Positions 1-11,846 of a DNA stretch of 64,000 nt are shown here, in pieces. The position numbers and the translations under genes are program-made. This DNA comes from Liolophura sinensis. Lineage: Eukaryota; Mollusca; Polyplacophora; Chitonida; Chitonidae. The notes under the pieces were generated by a model that was given only the letters and a program-made list of their open reading frames with translations, had not been told where the DNA came from and ran no database searches. Each line of letters opens with the position of its first letter. Position 1 is the first letter of the stretch. The DNA is taken from the NCBI RefSeq assembly GCF_032854445.1, contig NC_088304.1:15659850-15723849 (forward strand), written 5' to 3'.

Positions 1-370
1 AATAAGAAATAAATCCGGTAACACACAAGAGAGAAGCGGTCATCAGTTTTCAATGATGCCGGGCAGACAATGAATATTCCAGGCATGAATTCCATATCAA
101 AGTTCAAATTCGTAGTCCGTGAATGAGTTCCATGTCAAATAGCAATTAAACAGGTATCTCAGTCGCGCTTTAATTGCAACTGTTCATAAAGGCATCATGC
201 TGATGTAATGAGCATGGCTACCTTTACGGCCCCTAGCCCCAGGTTAAGCGGTATTAGATACAGTTTGAAAATGACGAGCGTTACAGGCCCTAACCGATCA
301 GATTGTGATTCAAAAGTAACGGACGATTACGTCCTTCCCGTTAATATGTAAAGATCTCATGCAACAAGAG

Positions 371-541
371 GCGCCATCTATGATGTTACATGTGACATAC
401 AAGATAGACGGTTACACTGGGCAACCAGCGCCATCTATGTTGTTAAATACCATGTACGTGATAGATATGTACATAGGGATAACAGCGCCGTCTATGTGGT
501 TGGTTACAATGCAGATCGCTAGAGATTATGAACGCTCTGTC
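371..541 (+). repeat. 57-bp tandem repeat, three copies
   Basis: The motif GCGCCATCTATG (third copy GCGCCGTCTATG) recurs at 371, 428 and 485, exactly 57 bp apart. It is followed each time by a related stretch with GTTACATACCATGTA-like and GATAGA-like pieces. The open frame across it is only the translation of the repeat. Confidence 0.75.
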
Positions 542-589
542 CATACCTGCCAACGAGAGTGTTATACTCATTGTAAAATTTGAGAAAGA

Positions 590-900
590 TAGAAGGAAGG
601 CGTTTGATGGAGCATCCTTGACAAACTAGATTTTGAACTAACAACTTGTGTCGCAGATTAAAGTCATCACAATTAACGCAAGATCTGACAAATGCTACAA
701 GGCGAGATATGTATACGCCATATGCAGGACCCCTTGGTACATTGCTATCTAAATAAGGATAATTTACAGTATCAAATTTGAAATTATCCCTTTTGTCGTA
801 AAGGCGGCGTGAAATACACTTTAAACAAACGGGTCCGTTGTTTAAACAAGATAAACGGTTAGATAAACAAAATGAAACCAATAGACCATTATGGTCCATT
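590..900. repeat. Interspersed repeat copy, related to 14010-14330
   Basis: Shared blocks with 14010-14330 in the same orientation and order include GGTGTTTGATGG-like, GATCTGACAAATGCTA / GATCTAACAAATGCTA and TTGGTACATTGCTATCTAAATAAGGATAAT / TTGGTATATTGCTGTCCAAGTAAGGATAAT. No coding capacity is recognisable. The element type is unknown. Confidence 0.5.
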
Positions 901-1717
901 CTTTATTGCTTTCATGTTATCAAGGTAATTATGATGTTATTTTTCTGGATTCGGGATTGATGCTGCACAAAAAATATTTCATTGATATTGATTCTGTTGT
1001 GTATATCAATTTGATACTCCCTACCATGTGGCTGAAATATTGCAGATGTGGCATAAAGCCATAATCATTCATTCATTCATTCATCTGGTTTATGGGCAGA
1101 GGAAACTTGGTACGACTAAGAGGAAACCACCAATTTGTGCTAGTCAACTGACAAACATTCTATTGTAGAGCGACAGTGGAACGAGAGAGAGCGGGATTCA
1201 AAAGTATTCAGTGTCAGGAAGGCTACTGGCAAAGTCAATTTAGTCACACGGCAAGTGATTGGGAAAAGGAGCAGGCAAATGCATATATCTCCTTAGAGTG
1301 GTCTCCCTTGAAATTGGTAGATCTTTTAACCAGTGTTGTTCACAAGAAAGAAGACAATTCAACCGTTCACATTTTCTACCAAATACTGTGTGTAAAAGAA
1401 GCAGTGCACCCTACATGTAGACTACCCCTCGAATTATTATTCATACGACTATTTTCCTGGTATTTACCTATTAAACAATACACTCCTCACAAATGAAGAA
1501 AGAATGGAACAAGTAAAAATACTTAACGTAATTGGAAGACTTTTATTGATTTCTGATTAGTTGGAACTTATTGCCGCTGGGTGTAAAAATATGGAAATCT
1601 CTGAGATTATAGGCAAAACCTTAACGAAAGGCGCGAGGGTATTTGTGAGTAATTCTGGACGGGTGACATTTAGAAAACTGCAGCTAACATCAAATTCAAT
1701 TTATTTTTACCACATAC

Positions 1718-1862
1718 TGCTTAAGCCACGGTGCAAGGGGGTGTGTATTATTTAGGTATTTTCATGAACAGGTAGAATAAAACCCTAACTGATGGGAAAT
1801 GACAAGAGATTGTATTTGTGTGACTATTTACCATCACATTGTCGTCACTATTCTGGTTTTAC
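1718..1862 (+). repeat. Uncharacterised interspersed repeat, fullest copy
   Basis: It begins GCTTAAGCCACGGTGCAAGG, continues through GGTAGAATAAAACCCTAACT and ends CACTATTCTGGTTTTACTCTC. Partial copies lie at 8350-8440 (GCTTAAGCCATGGTGCCGGG, GGAATAAAACCCTAACTGAG) and 17530-17630. The class is unknown and it has no coding capacity. Confidence 0.5.
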
Positions 1863-2097
1863 TCTCTTTTATATGTATGTATGTATACATCTTTTATAGG
1901 CATACTGGCAAATTTGGGTGTTAGAAATGGTCTTGAATCAGACTCGCTGACAACATTCCTCAAAGTATAAAAATCTCAAGGAACTCTGAGTTTATATTAT
2001 ATATACGCATCAAGACCCCAGGTGAAGTGTTTCAAACAGCTCGCTAAAGCTTGAGTATGAAGACGAGCAGCATGATGCTTTTCAAGGCATCTAGAAT

Positions 2098-2972
2098 ACC
2101 ATCACGTATTTATCTAAAACCTGTCTTGACTACAACTAAACACTTTTGATACGTTTAACTTCTTAGTGAACTTTATGAGTACACGTATAATAATACTATC
2201 ACGTATTTATCTAAAAACTGTCTTGACTACAACTAAACAATTTTGATACGTTTGACTTCTTAGTGAACTTTATGAGTACACGTATAAATAATACCATCAC
2301 GTATTTATCTAAAAACTGTCTTGACTACAACTAAACACTTTTGATACGTTTAACTTCTTAGTGACCTTTATGAGTACACGTATAATAATACTATCACGTA
2401 TTTATCTAAAAACTGTCTTGACTACAACTAAACAATTTTGATACGTTTGACTTCTTAGTGAACTTTATGAGTACACGTATAAATAATACCATCACGTATT
2501 TATCTAAAAACTGTCTTGACTACAACTAAACACTTTTGATACGTTTAGCTTCTTAGTGAACTTTATGAGTACACGTATAAATAATACCATCACGTATTTA
2601 TCTAAAAACTGTCTTGACTACAACTAAACACTTTTGATATGTTTGACTTCTTAGTGAAGTTTATGAGTACACGTATAATAATACCATCACGTATTTATCT
2701 AAAAACTGTCTTGACTACAACTAAACACTTTTGATACGTTTAACTTCTTAGTGAACTTTATGAGTACACGTATAAATAATACCATCACATATTTATCTAA
2801 AAAATGTCTTGACTACAACTGAACACTTTTGATACGTTTGACTTCTTAGTGAAGTTTATGAGTACACGTATAATAATACCATCACGTATTTATCTATAAA
2901 CTGTCTTGACTACAACTAAACACTTTTGATACGTTTGACTTCTTAGTGAACTTTATGAGTACACGTATAATA
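2098..2972. repeat. Satellite array: nine copies of a 97/98-bp unit
   Basis: The marker ATCACGTATTTATCT (one copy has ATCACATATT) begins at 2101, 2198, 2296, 2393, 2491, 2589, 2686, 2784 and 2881. Spacing is 97 or 98 bp, depending on ATAATAATA versus ATAAATAATA at the junction. Units differ by only a few substitutions, so the array is young or homogenised. Each unit contains CTGTCTTGACTACAACTAAA and CTTTATGAGTACACGTATAA. It has no coding frame. Confidence 0.95.
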
Positions 2973-3398
2973 TCGGTGAGCGATGACGTTACAAAAACTT
3001 TCTGTATTTTATATTTGGCTATTTGCAAACCTCTTCTGTTTGTTTATTTGTTTATTTACATATATTACCCATTTCTTGTTTAAAATGTTTTTCACTTACA
3101 TAACTGCGGTCGGTTTTATGCGTGGAATAAACCGGAGCTCGGTGTATGAGCGGCCGTGGGCATGTTACTGATGAACTTTTTGTCATGTGATTTACAAATA
3201 AGCAAACCACACTCGTGGGAAACAAGTAGGTATTCTGCGAACGTAGACCGAGCAAACGGCCGGACGAACATCTCTGACCACTTATTGGCTCCATGAACTG
3301 TGTATGTATGTATGTATGCATGTATGTTTGCTGTTTTACGTCCATGATTTGTGAGAGCTGGGGTTGGGCGGGAGGACTGTAAAATTCCTGTCCAATGA

Positions 3399-3512
3399 TT
3401 TGTTGATTTGTTTGATTTATTTCTGTGTTTGGTGATCTACGCCGTACTCAAGAATATTTCATTTATACGATGCCGGTCAGCATGACAAGGGGAGGAAACT
3501 CCGGCGCTGAAT
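3399..3512 (-). mobile_element. SINE family A, 3' fragment
   Basis: It matches the 3' half of family A (complement of TACGCCGTACTCAAGAATATTTCA and of the GGGAGGAAAC block) and is preceded by the A/T-rich tail. The tRNA-related head is missing and the sequence is diverged. Confidence 0.7.
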
Positions 3513-4121
3513 GGCCCATTTCCACAAAACTTTTGTGAAGTACATTAAACAAGGTGCACTGATAAATACACAAAGCTACTCTTACAGTGATATATTGTAC
3601 AGTTGACATCGTTTTCATCGGTACACAGAACTGTCAGTATAGTGCATAAACATTGTGTATTATAACATTTCCAAACTGATTCCGTTACACAAAATTTTGA
3701 AAAAACTACGGTATTTTAGATACAGTTCAGTTTTTTTCAGCGTTGTGCTATGATAACTGTAAGTTCAATTCACGTAATCTTTTCCATTTAAAAGGCTGTA
3801 CCGAAGAGTACAGAGTCATGGCCCTTTCGTGAATATCTCAGTATTCTTGCTCTTAAGAACAAGTCAAAACCGTAGAAACTTTGCTTCGTTCAAAAAGTGT
3901 AATTGTTGGCTTATTTTTTAATATGTGGACACGTCGGCAGCTTACACATACTAAAAAAAAATTAAAGCCCCCACCCAGACATGTAGAAAAAACAAAGCAA
4001 GTTGAAACCCCTCACGGAAAATGACTTCAATCTCCATAGGCCCTGTCAAGTTAATGTTTATATTAGGCCTCGGAAAGCTCATGTATTGGTTTTATGTCCA
4101 TGAAATGTCGCTACTTTACTG

Positions 4122-4505
4122 TCATATAATACCGTACATTGGGCATTGGCGATTTTTTTTTTGAGTGGTGTTTTACGCCATGCTCAAGAATATTTCACTA
4201 ATACGACGGCGGCCAGCAATATGGCAGAGCCCGGGGGGAACCCACGACCATCCGCAAGTTGCTGACAGACCTTCCCACGTATGGCCGGAGAGGAAGCCAG
4301 CATAGGCTGGTCTTGAACTCACAGCGACCGCATTGGTTAGAGACTTCTGGGTCACTGCGCTGCGCTAGTGCGCTAACCGACTGAGCCACGGAGGCCCCCT
4401 TGGCGAATTTAATACTATCTCTAAGTGCACAAGTTGAGTCATATAATGCTATACACTGGGCATTGGCGAATTTAGTACTATCTCTAAGTGTACAAGTTGA
4501 GTCAT
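4122..4505 (+). repeat. 63-bp tandem repeat split by a SINE
   Basis: The block GGGCATTGGCGA occurs upstream of the SINE (4138-4150) and again at 4458-4469. TTGGCGAATTTAATACTATC at 4400 is repeated as TTGGCGAATTTAGTACTATC at 4463, a 63-bp period with CATATAATGCTATACACTGG between. The SINE at 4152-4401 interrupts the first unit. Confidence 0.75.
4152..4401 (-). mobile_element. SINE family A, near full length, with target duplication
   Basis: Read on the minus strand this is a tRNA-derived SINE. The head GGGGCCTCCGTGGCTCAGTCGG has a clear A box (TGGCTCAGTCGG), followed by a B box (GAGTTCAAGACC), a central GC-rich body (CGGATGGTCGTGGGTTCCCC) and the 3' end TTGAGCATGGCGTAAAACACC with an A-rich tail. 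It is flanked by TTGGCGA at about 4144 and 4400, a probable target-site duplication. It sits inside a 63-bp tandem repeat. The open frames across it are translated SINE sequence. Confidence 0.9.
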
Positions 4506-5371
4506 ATGGCCATATAGCAAAAATCAAGAATATTTGATTTAATTAGTACTTAGCGATTTCATTCTCACTGAGTTAGCAAGCCAGGACAAAAGTAAGAAAC
4601 TATCAAGGGCGCATTGTGTTGTAGACATACAGGAGCATGTATACGTGTATTTCATGCCTCATGGCCCATGAACAGTAGTTCATGAACACATGGAATGGCA
4701 TTGATTAGTGCATTGTCATGATATGTTGCTATCAACTCGGGATAAATTGAAATCAATTGAAAAAAAATAAGTTATCTGAGTTGCCCTTTGACGGTCTACT
4801 TTGTCCTGTCTCAAATTCACTTTATTTACTTGAAGTTATAAGACACCTTGTTATGGTTGCGTAGTCTTTATTTATTTATATCCCCTTTTAACGGAGTTTT
4901 TCTGTAAACAGCCAAAATGCCACCATCACGCTGTTTGGATTCATGTAAAAATTACATAAAACTTAAGAGCAAAAAAGTTTATACGCTCTTTTAATGTATA
5001 GCTGTCATAGACGTTACAAGGAAAGTGAAAAATACCCGTTTGTGAACTATAATCCTGAAGATAACATCGCTTGAGGTTGAAATGGATACCCAGGAGATAA
5101 GCAGTCCAGCAAAAGCCTTGGTAAACTGTACTGAATGACCTGGAACATGTCAGTATTGATTGTAGTTGCTGTATGAGCGGATGGTACAATGTCACATAGC
5201 CGTGTGCGGCGTTATCGCCCAGGTCTAGCCACACTTATTAGTTGACAAAGCACGTTAGTGTCCCAACACTGCACCCACACATGCCCGTTCCCCCACCCCC
5301 ACCCCATCCCCACCCAAGCCAGTATAATCATGGAAAAATAACCCTTTAGCTCAGTCTCGGATAACGTGATA

Positions 5372-5525
5372 TATTTATATATTTAATTGGTGTTTTAAAC
5401 CGCACTCAAAAATATTTCACTTAAACGACATTGGGCAGCTTTATGGTGGAAGGATACCGGACAGAGGTCGGAGGTATGCACGATCATTCGCAGGATGCTG
5501 CAGGCCTTTCCACGAGAGAGATTTC
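5372..5525 (-). mobile_element. SINE family A, 3' fragment
   Basis: The plus strand reads TTGGTGTTTTAAACCGCACTCAAAAATATTTCACTTAAACGAC and then a diverged body (GGTGGAAGGATACCGGACAGAGGTCGG), ending in the GCAGGATGCTGCAGGCCTTTCCACG block. The head is missing. Confidence 0.75.
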
Positions 5526-5697
5526 AATAACAGCAATAACCTTGACCCTGTGTTAAATGAAAACGCCGGTCAATTACCATCCAGCGTACAACTCTGAACA
5601 ACAGCAAACAGCCACCCAACCTAATCGACAAATTGATGTATGAGAGGTGTTCAGGTTTTACCCTCCATGCTGTAGTCTTATATTACAATGAATGAGT

Positions 5698-5862
5698 TCC
5701 TCTCCGGCCGTAGGTGGGAAGGTCTGTTGGCAACCTGCGGATGGTCATGGGTTTCCCCTGGGCTCTGCCAGGTTTCCTCCCACCATAATGATGGCCGCCG
5801 TCGTATAAATGAAATATTCTTCAGTACGGCGTAAAACACCAATCAAATAAATAAATACAATG
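5698..5862 (+). mobile_element. SINE family A, head-truncated copy
   Basis: It begins in the body (TCCTCTCCGGCCGTAGGTGGG), runs through CTCCCACCATAATGATGGCC and ends in CGGCGTAAAACACCAATCAAATAAATAAATA. It stops against the tail of the next SINE (family B, opposite strand), so the two elements lie tail to tail. Confidence 0.88.
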
Positions 5863-6210
5863 AGTGAGTGAGTGAGTGCTTGAGGTTTAACGTCGTGCTA
5901 CACAATTGTTCAGTCATGTGACGAAGGAGGCCTTCGAGTTTACGTAATGTGCCTCCTTATTACAGGACATTTTCACCGCTCTTTTATCTGGTGCTGCTTC
6001 ACTGAGACGAATTACCGAAGGCAAGTAAACCGCCCCGGCCGAGCCATTATATTGATACGGGTCAAGCAGTCGTTGCCCTGAATGCCGAACGCCAAGTGAT
6101 GAAATTACAACTTCCTCTATTAAGGTCTTAGGTGTGACCCGACCCAGGATTGGCCTTGGATCTACCGCCCCCGAAGCGGACGCTCTACCAGCTGTGGTAT
6201 TGGGGCCGGT
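5863..6210 (-). mobile_element. SINE family B, near full length
   Basis: On the minus strand the head contains GCTGGTAGAGCGTCCGCTTC (A box) and GGTAGATCC (B-box-like) near 6150-6185, so it is tRNA-derived. It ends in AACCTCAAGCACTCACTCACTCAC at the left edge, a simple-repeat tail. The body contains CAGTGAAGCAGCACCAGATA and GGAGGCACATTACGT. The short open frame at 6134-6322 is translated SINE head plus flank. Confidence 0.85.
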
Positions 6211-8583
6211 ATCTTATATTAGAATGGCTCCATCTGAAATAGTGTCGCCTAAATGCAAGGTACAACATGGAGCATTCATTTACGGCTGCACGAGAACGCC
6301 GGACAAGAACAAACCAACGTAAAAATTTGAACTATGCGCTTACGCCGGCAAGTAATCAACGCTGAAATTTCGAATTGTTACACCATTCGAAATCCTTTCA
6401 GAAAGGCGTTAAAATTAGATAATCACGGAAAGAAGCAAACATTACCAACACTAATTCCCGTAGACAAAAGATGTAGGCCTATATAACAAGACTTTGCATA
6501 TTATTATTATTATTATATGAAAGAGAAGTAGATGGCAATGTCATTACCCCAACGGTATAGAAGCAATAACTGCTAAACCGCCCTCAAATTCAGAATCCTC
6601 AACACCTGTATCTCATACTAGTTGTATTTTTTCGCTACAACTGGCCAATGAAGTACCTGGTAGGTCGCACAAGGAATTAGCCATTGGGCACGATGACGTC
6701 GGCGCTTAAGCTTCCCTAGACTCGAAACAAGGGGAATTGAACAAGTGTACATAAAACAGTCAATATGTGCTGACTTTTGTATAGTTTACATGTACCAGTT
6801 GCAAATTGTTGTCAGCGAAGTTTTATGAGACAGTAGAGCGAAAATATTCTGATAGAAGTACAAACTATATTAACACGCAACTTACGAGTTGATGCTAAAT
6901 CTGACACGGTTAACACGGAAGTTACGAAAAAATGTAGGTAAAGATCTCAGTTCTACTACCCTTTCAGTTCTTCGTGGACGTGAGGAATGAATACATAAAG
7001 TCTGATAAATGCATAATGTAAAATAACAAGACCCGCTGGTGCTACATCGTTTTTCCTTCTGGGTACATTCCATGGCGTAGCCGCTACATAGCCTAGATGC
7101 TGTTTAGTAATTGTATATGCACAGGGGAGGGCACCCCCACTTAATCATCCAAGGCTCAGATTCCATCAGGAAAATGAGATGTGCAGGTGTATGATTCAGG
7201 CAGAGACATGGCGTTGGAAATACACTAAAAAAAGCCGCTACAAAAATATATTACATACACATAATACCATATCTGAAGATATAATCATGTAGTCATGAGT
7301 ATTTCCTGTTCTCCGTTTATTGAATACTCAGTCATTTATAAATGCCTAGTCACATCCAAACTTCTCACGTGAAAACAGCAGTTCAGTCCGATTGTTACAG
7401 ATCCGCCTTGGCTAAAGAGGTAGAGGGTTGGAAGGGACCCATAAACCGAACTGAGGTCATTCACAAAATATTCATGCGTACGGTGTTAAAGCCAGACACA
7501 TCAACAGACACATGTACTTACACAGCAAAATGTACAATGCAAATATTGCTGAATTGTTTCCTTTTCTTTGGCCAGCACGTACGCGCAAACATCTGTAAAC
7601 TGATCGGTCTGGTTTACAATGACCATACTGAAGTCTAAGCCTCCTTGATGACAAGTCGAAAAACAGGACCTGCTGTTTAGGTGGAATTCCGTCATAACCC
7701 TGACTCACATTCCTGTTTTTAGCACAACTTCCGCTAACGGCTTAAACGATTTGGGCTTATCATTTCGCGTATCACTTGAGCAATTATGTTTATTTAGTAA
7801 GGAAAGTATAAAACTTATTTATGGGGTAAATACGTATGTTATCTCCATATGATCTGTGTGCACACAAGAGTTGCGCCCCGCAACCCTCAGATAAGGCAGC
7901 TTACATTCTACCCGTACAATGCAGGTGTACGACCTTATGCGTTAGGAAACAGATCTTTACCCATACATCACTGTGGAAGGGGATAACAAAACCGATGTGT
8001 AAATATGATTTGCGCTAGATAACCGGCTAAATATTCAGTACAAACCGACTTGCTTTCCTGTGACTCACTGTGATTGTACTAGGGCAAGCACTTGCTAGAC
8101 ATGTGCGACCAGTTGCCGACTATCACACTATCTTCGCTGCTCTGATTTTACTCTCTATGCTGTTGCATTTGATACTGTATTCCTGTATAAACCAGGATTC
8201 TGCTGGTTGACTAAGCATCCCCGAGGCCTGGTCTCACTACATTGTCATTGTGTGTTAATTATGATGGCAACATAGTAGTTCAAGTTATTTTTGACCAGTG
8301 GCGTGTAATAAGTTGTAGGTAACATCGCTGCATATTTTTTAAAGATAATTCTGCTTAAGCCATGGTGCCGGGGTATGTGTACTCTGGTGCGATTTAAGCA
8401 TGTACATGGACGGTCGGAATAAAACCCTAACTGAGGTAAATTAAGCACTTTACAACACATACATTTCTTTCGATACAAGAAGAATACTTTTTGAAAACGC
8501 AAAATAATTGTCATTACTTTTTTTAATTACACAAAATAATGATGAGCAACAGATTAGGCGAATTGCAAAAGTTTCGCATTAAT

Positions 8584-9394
8584 TCCAAACATAAACAGTG
8601 CAGTTCACCCCAAAAGCAAGTCCCCCCCCCCCCCAAAAAAAAAACCACAATGTTTGACAATTACCAAGATATTTGTCCAATCGTTGTGAAATTTTGCACA
8701 CAGCGTCTCAGTAATCAAGTGAACACACTGTAGCAAGGATTACCCTATAGCTACAGATATGTTTTAATAAACATGCGCAAGCGCATTATCTGTCGGATTT
8801 CGAAAATTTTACAAACAGGTTGAAGATAATTTTGACTACCTGTACGACCAGATAATGTTAAAATCTGTTGTAATCATCACGCTTTATATCACACTGAGAC
8901 ATCGAGCTCACATCTTGTCAGTGAGGCGTGTGGTCCGCATTTAAGGGATGACTAACCACTCTTCCTGAAGCAGATGTCTAACGTCATCAAGATCGGACAC
9001 CATGGTAGCATGGCGATACACCGCTTGTTTCAACTGTCCTCACAAATGTTCAATGGGATTGAGATCATAGAAATTGGCGGTCCATTGCCTGTTCTCAATG
9101 CTCGAAGAAGACATTTATCACTCAGGCACGATGTGGACGAGCATTGTTGTCCATAAAAAGAAATCCATTGCCGTCTTGAATCTGTTGTAAAATGTTCAAA
9201 ATCCGACAGATAACGCATTTGCGCATGCTAATTGGAACACATCTGTATCTTCAGGGTAATCTTTGCAACAGTGTGTTGACTTGATTACTGAAATACAGTG
9301 TGCAAAATTTCACAACGATTGGGCAAATGTCTTGGTAAATGCCAAATACAGTTTTGGGTGGATCTTACTTTTGATGCACTGTTTATTTTGGACC
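8584..9394 (-). mobile_element. Tc1/mariner-like DNA transposon remnant with long terminal inverted repeats
   Basis: The left arm (about 8584-8830) and right arm (about 9178-9394) are inverted copies of each other over roughly 200 bp. Matching outer ends read CAAACATAAACAGTGCA on the left and TGCACTGTTTATTTTGG on the right. Inner matches include AATCCGACAGATAA and TGCAAAATTTCACAACGATT. The core between the arms encodes the C-terminal part of a Tc1-like transposase on the minus strand, in broken frames. The arms differ by many substitutions and a poly-C/poly-A expansion at about 8621-8651, so the copy is old. At about 0.8 kb it has lost the N-terminal two thirds of the transposase. Confidence 0.8.
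8945..9180 (-). pseudogene. Tc1-like transposase C-terminal fragment
   Basis: The minus strand reads QDGNGFLFMDNNARPHRA before a stop at 9122-9124. This corresponds to the second catalytic Asp region of Tc1/IS630 DDE transposases (consensus like FxQDNAxxH). In a shifted frame it continues as DLNPIEHL, a stop where Trp is expected, then GQLKQAVYRHATMVSDLDDV and RHLLQEEW. This matches the DLNPIEHLW block that carries the last acidic catalytic residue. A frameshift and stops make it inactive. Confidence 0.8.
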
Positions 9395-9994
9395 TTTCGC
9401 TCGCGGTGATGGAAAGTATTACACTAAGGCGATACCCATAAAACTCCCCTTACAATCTGAACACTCGTCTAAGCTGTTACAGTTACAAAATTATCCCGCC
9501 CCCCATTGTTTCCACCCCTCCCCCAGAACATCTTACGTCAATCGAAAACGAATCAAGCATCAGGAGAAATAACATTAAAAACTGTCTGTAAGAATGTTTA
9601 GTTTTTTAATATTTCATAAATTGTTACAATTCTTAGGTGTGCTTTGTGGATTGGCAATGGCAAGGTATCCAAGTATTAAATAATTTTCCCCCCTTCTATA
9701 CACCTACCAGCGAATATCTAAATCGTGGGCAATGAAACCTATTCCAACATCATCAGCTCTGTTTCGGGTAAGATAAACTTCCGAGATTGTACCAAAACAC
9801 CAAAAAGTTCACGCATTTGAGTGCATTTAGCTCTTTTTTTTAAAAAAAAGCCTAAAAACTCAATGAATATCTTTACACATAGTTTTCAGCTATCCATCTG
9901 ATAAGTCTTGTCTCTTTGCTAAGGTTTCTTTCACTATAACGAATATTTGAAGCCGGAAATCAAAGACAGGAAAACGAGAGTAAATATTTAAGTA

Positions 9995-10700
9995 TTGTCC
10001 GCCCAAGCCGATAACCTAGGGTTGTTAATAAATGATTAAGGCAGTTGCCATGCTAGAACAAAGAACGGCTTAGGAAAACATGGATTTGATAGTGTTTTAT
10101 CCTCGCCTGTGTTTATCACAGTCCGTCGAAAGAATTACATCAACACTCCTTCTAGATAACATGACGCTAAAGCCGCTTGAATGCGTGCTTTACGTTCCTG
10201 CTCTCTGTTAACCCTGTCATACATTCCTCAGACGTTTAGATTATGCGTTCTGTCTTTCACGTGTTTCTAATTGAGCACATCATGACTTTATCAAATTACT
10301 TTAAGAGAAAAATACGACTCAGCTTACTTTGCTTTAAAGCCACAACCGACCATATTTAAATAACATTCAAGCAGATAAATTATGAGTAACCAGGCGAATA
10401 TAGAGAACTTCTTGTCGGAGAAGAAAGAAATACTGTTTTTTTTTTCTTCTAAAAAATATCTTCCAGACATCTTCGTTTAGTCCTTCAATGTATGGATTTT
10501 TCTTTTTTTCTTTTAACTTCGTGCGGGTGTTTTGTGGTTAATGACGTCACTGGTTAGGTTTCAAATCTCAACTAAGGCGGGCCATGACGACAATTTTGCA
10601 AGGTTTTGCTTTGGGACATTCCAACACATCTGGGTCAATAGACACCATAAACTTCTTCTTCATGAATGACAAGAATTTTTTAAGTCGCATATTTTAAATC
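9995..10700. other. Unique-looking intergenic stretch, nothing recognised
   Basis: No repeat family, splice-bounded open frame or RNA gene was recognised. It is AT-rich with poly-T and TTTTTTCTT tracts around 10437-10515. Confidence 0.5.
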
Positions 10701-11249
10701 CTGTGGCGACTGTGTTTTGAATATTCGTAACGGAGATATCTGATGGTATCCTCTATGAAATTGTAAAAACGATATTGAATCCCAAGCTACCACCCATATA
10801 CACGAACATTCCCATAACTCTATCGGTTAGCACCCATCTAGGGTTAGGGACGCGCAGGCTTCTGTGTTATTATGGTTACGATACACGTATTTACATACTG
10901 TAAACTGTACAACTGAAAACTTCAACTATACCTGTCCAATCAAACCATGACATACGTGTGCGCATGTACACGAACAGTTACAGTAGAATCTTAACTTGAA
11001 AATGTCACACCTTAAAATGAGTTGGGTAATTTTTTTTATTAAAAATTGTTGTTTTCGAATTTTTAAGTTACGTGTGACCATTTCCGAGCTATAACACTCT
11101 CGTCTGGTTATAGTTGCTGTGCTGTGGCTTTTTATACACTATAAGATTTATGACAAGGTCACAATTTATTACATGACCTTCGAGCACTGTTACCCATAAT
11201 GCAAAAACCTGACCTGATGTGTGATTTTTCTTTATTAAGATTAACACGC

Positions 11250-11470
11250 AAACGAGTGAGTGAGTAAGTGCTTGAGGTTTAACGTTGTACTTAACAATTT
11301 ACGAAGGGGTCGAGGGAGTGCGTGTAATGTGCTTCCTTGTTGCCGGACGGACTTCCACCACTCTTTTATCTAGTGCTGCTTCACTTCAGTCGTTGTACTA
11401 TCCCCTTCATGCAGAATGCCAAGCAAGGAAGTTACCACACAAACGACAGATAACAGCAGATAGTATATAA
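11250..11470 (-). mobile_element. SINE family B, head-truncated copy
   Basis: The plus strand starts with GAGTGAGTGAGTAAGTGCTTGAGGTTTAACGTTGTAC and runs through CTTCCACCACTCTTTTATCT, AGTGCTGCTTCACT and the GTCGTTGTACTATCCCCTTC block. The tRNA-like head is lost. The 11285-11470 open frame is repeat translation. Confidence 0.82.
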
Positions 11471-11661
11471 ATCAGCATCACATGAGATTTATGAACACAG
11501 CTATGAATGAACAAGCTTAAAATCAAAATCTTTTTTCATATATATGAACGCGGAATATCAGGATTTACTTAACATATCAAAAGGTTACACTTTGTAACAT
11601 CCCATTTCTCATTACACCCCAGTGTGAGTACAGAAACCTATATCTGTTATGTAATACCTCA

Positions 11662-11846
11662 TGTTGGCTTCCTCTCTGGCCGGACGTCGGAAGTTTTGCT
11701 CGCAATATGCGGATGGTCATGGGTTTTCCTCGGGATTTGCCCGGTTTACCCCCGCCATAATGCTGGCCGCCGCCATATAAGTGAAATTGTTTTCAGCTCG
11801 GCGTAAAACACCAATCAAATCAATGAATAAATAAATAAATACCCTC
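11662..11846 (+). mobile_element. SINE family A, head-truncated copy
   Basis: The sequence GGCTTCCTCTCTGGCCGGACGTCGG, GGATGGTCATGGGTTTTCCT, CCGCCATAATGCTGGCCGCC and GGCGTAAAACACCAATCAAAT precedes an (AAAT)n tail. It is clean over the 3' two thirds of the family. Confidence 0.88.

Noticed and set aside
4198-4527. Apparent conserved protein shared with 52710-52952 and 60369-60605
   Set aside because: All are translations of the same SINE family A in the antisense of the plus strand, including its tRNA-like head.
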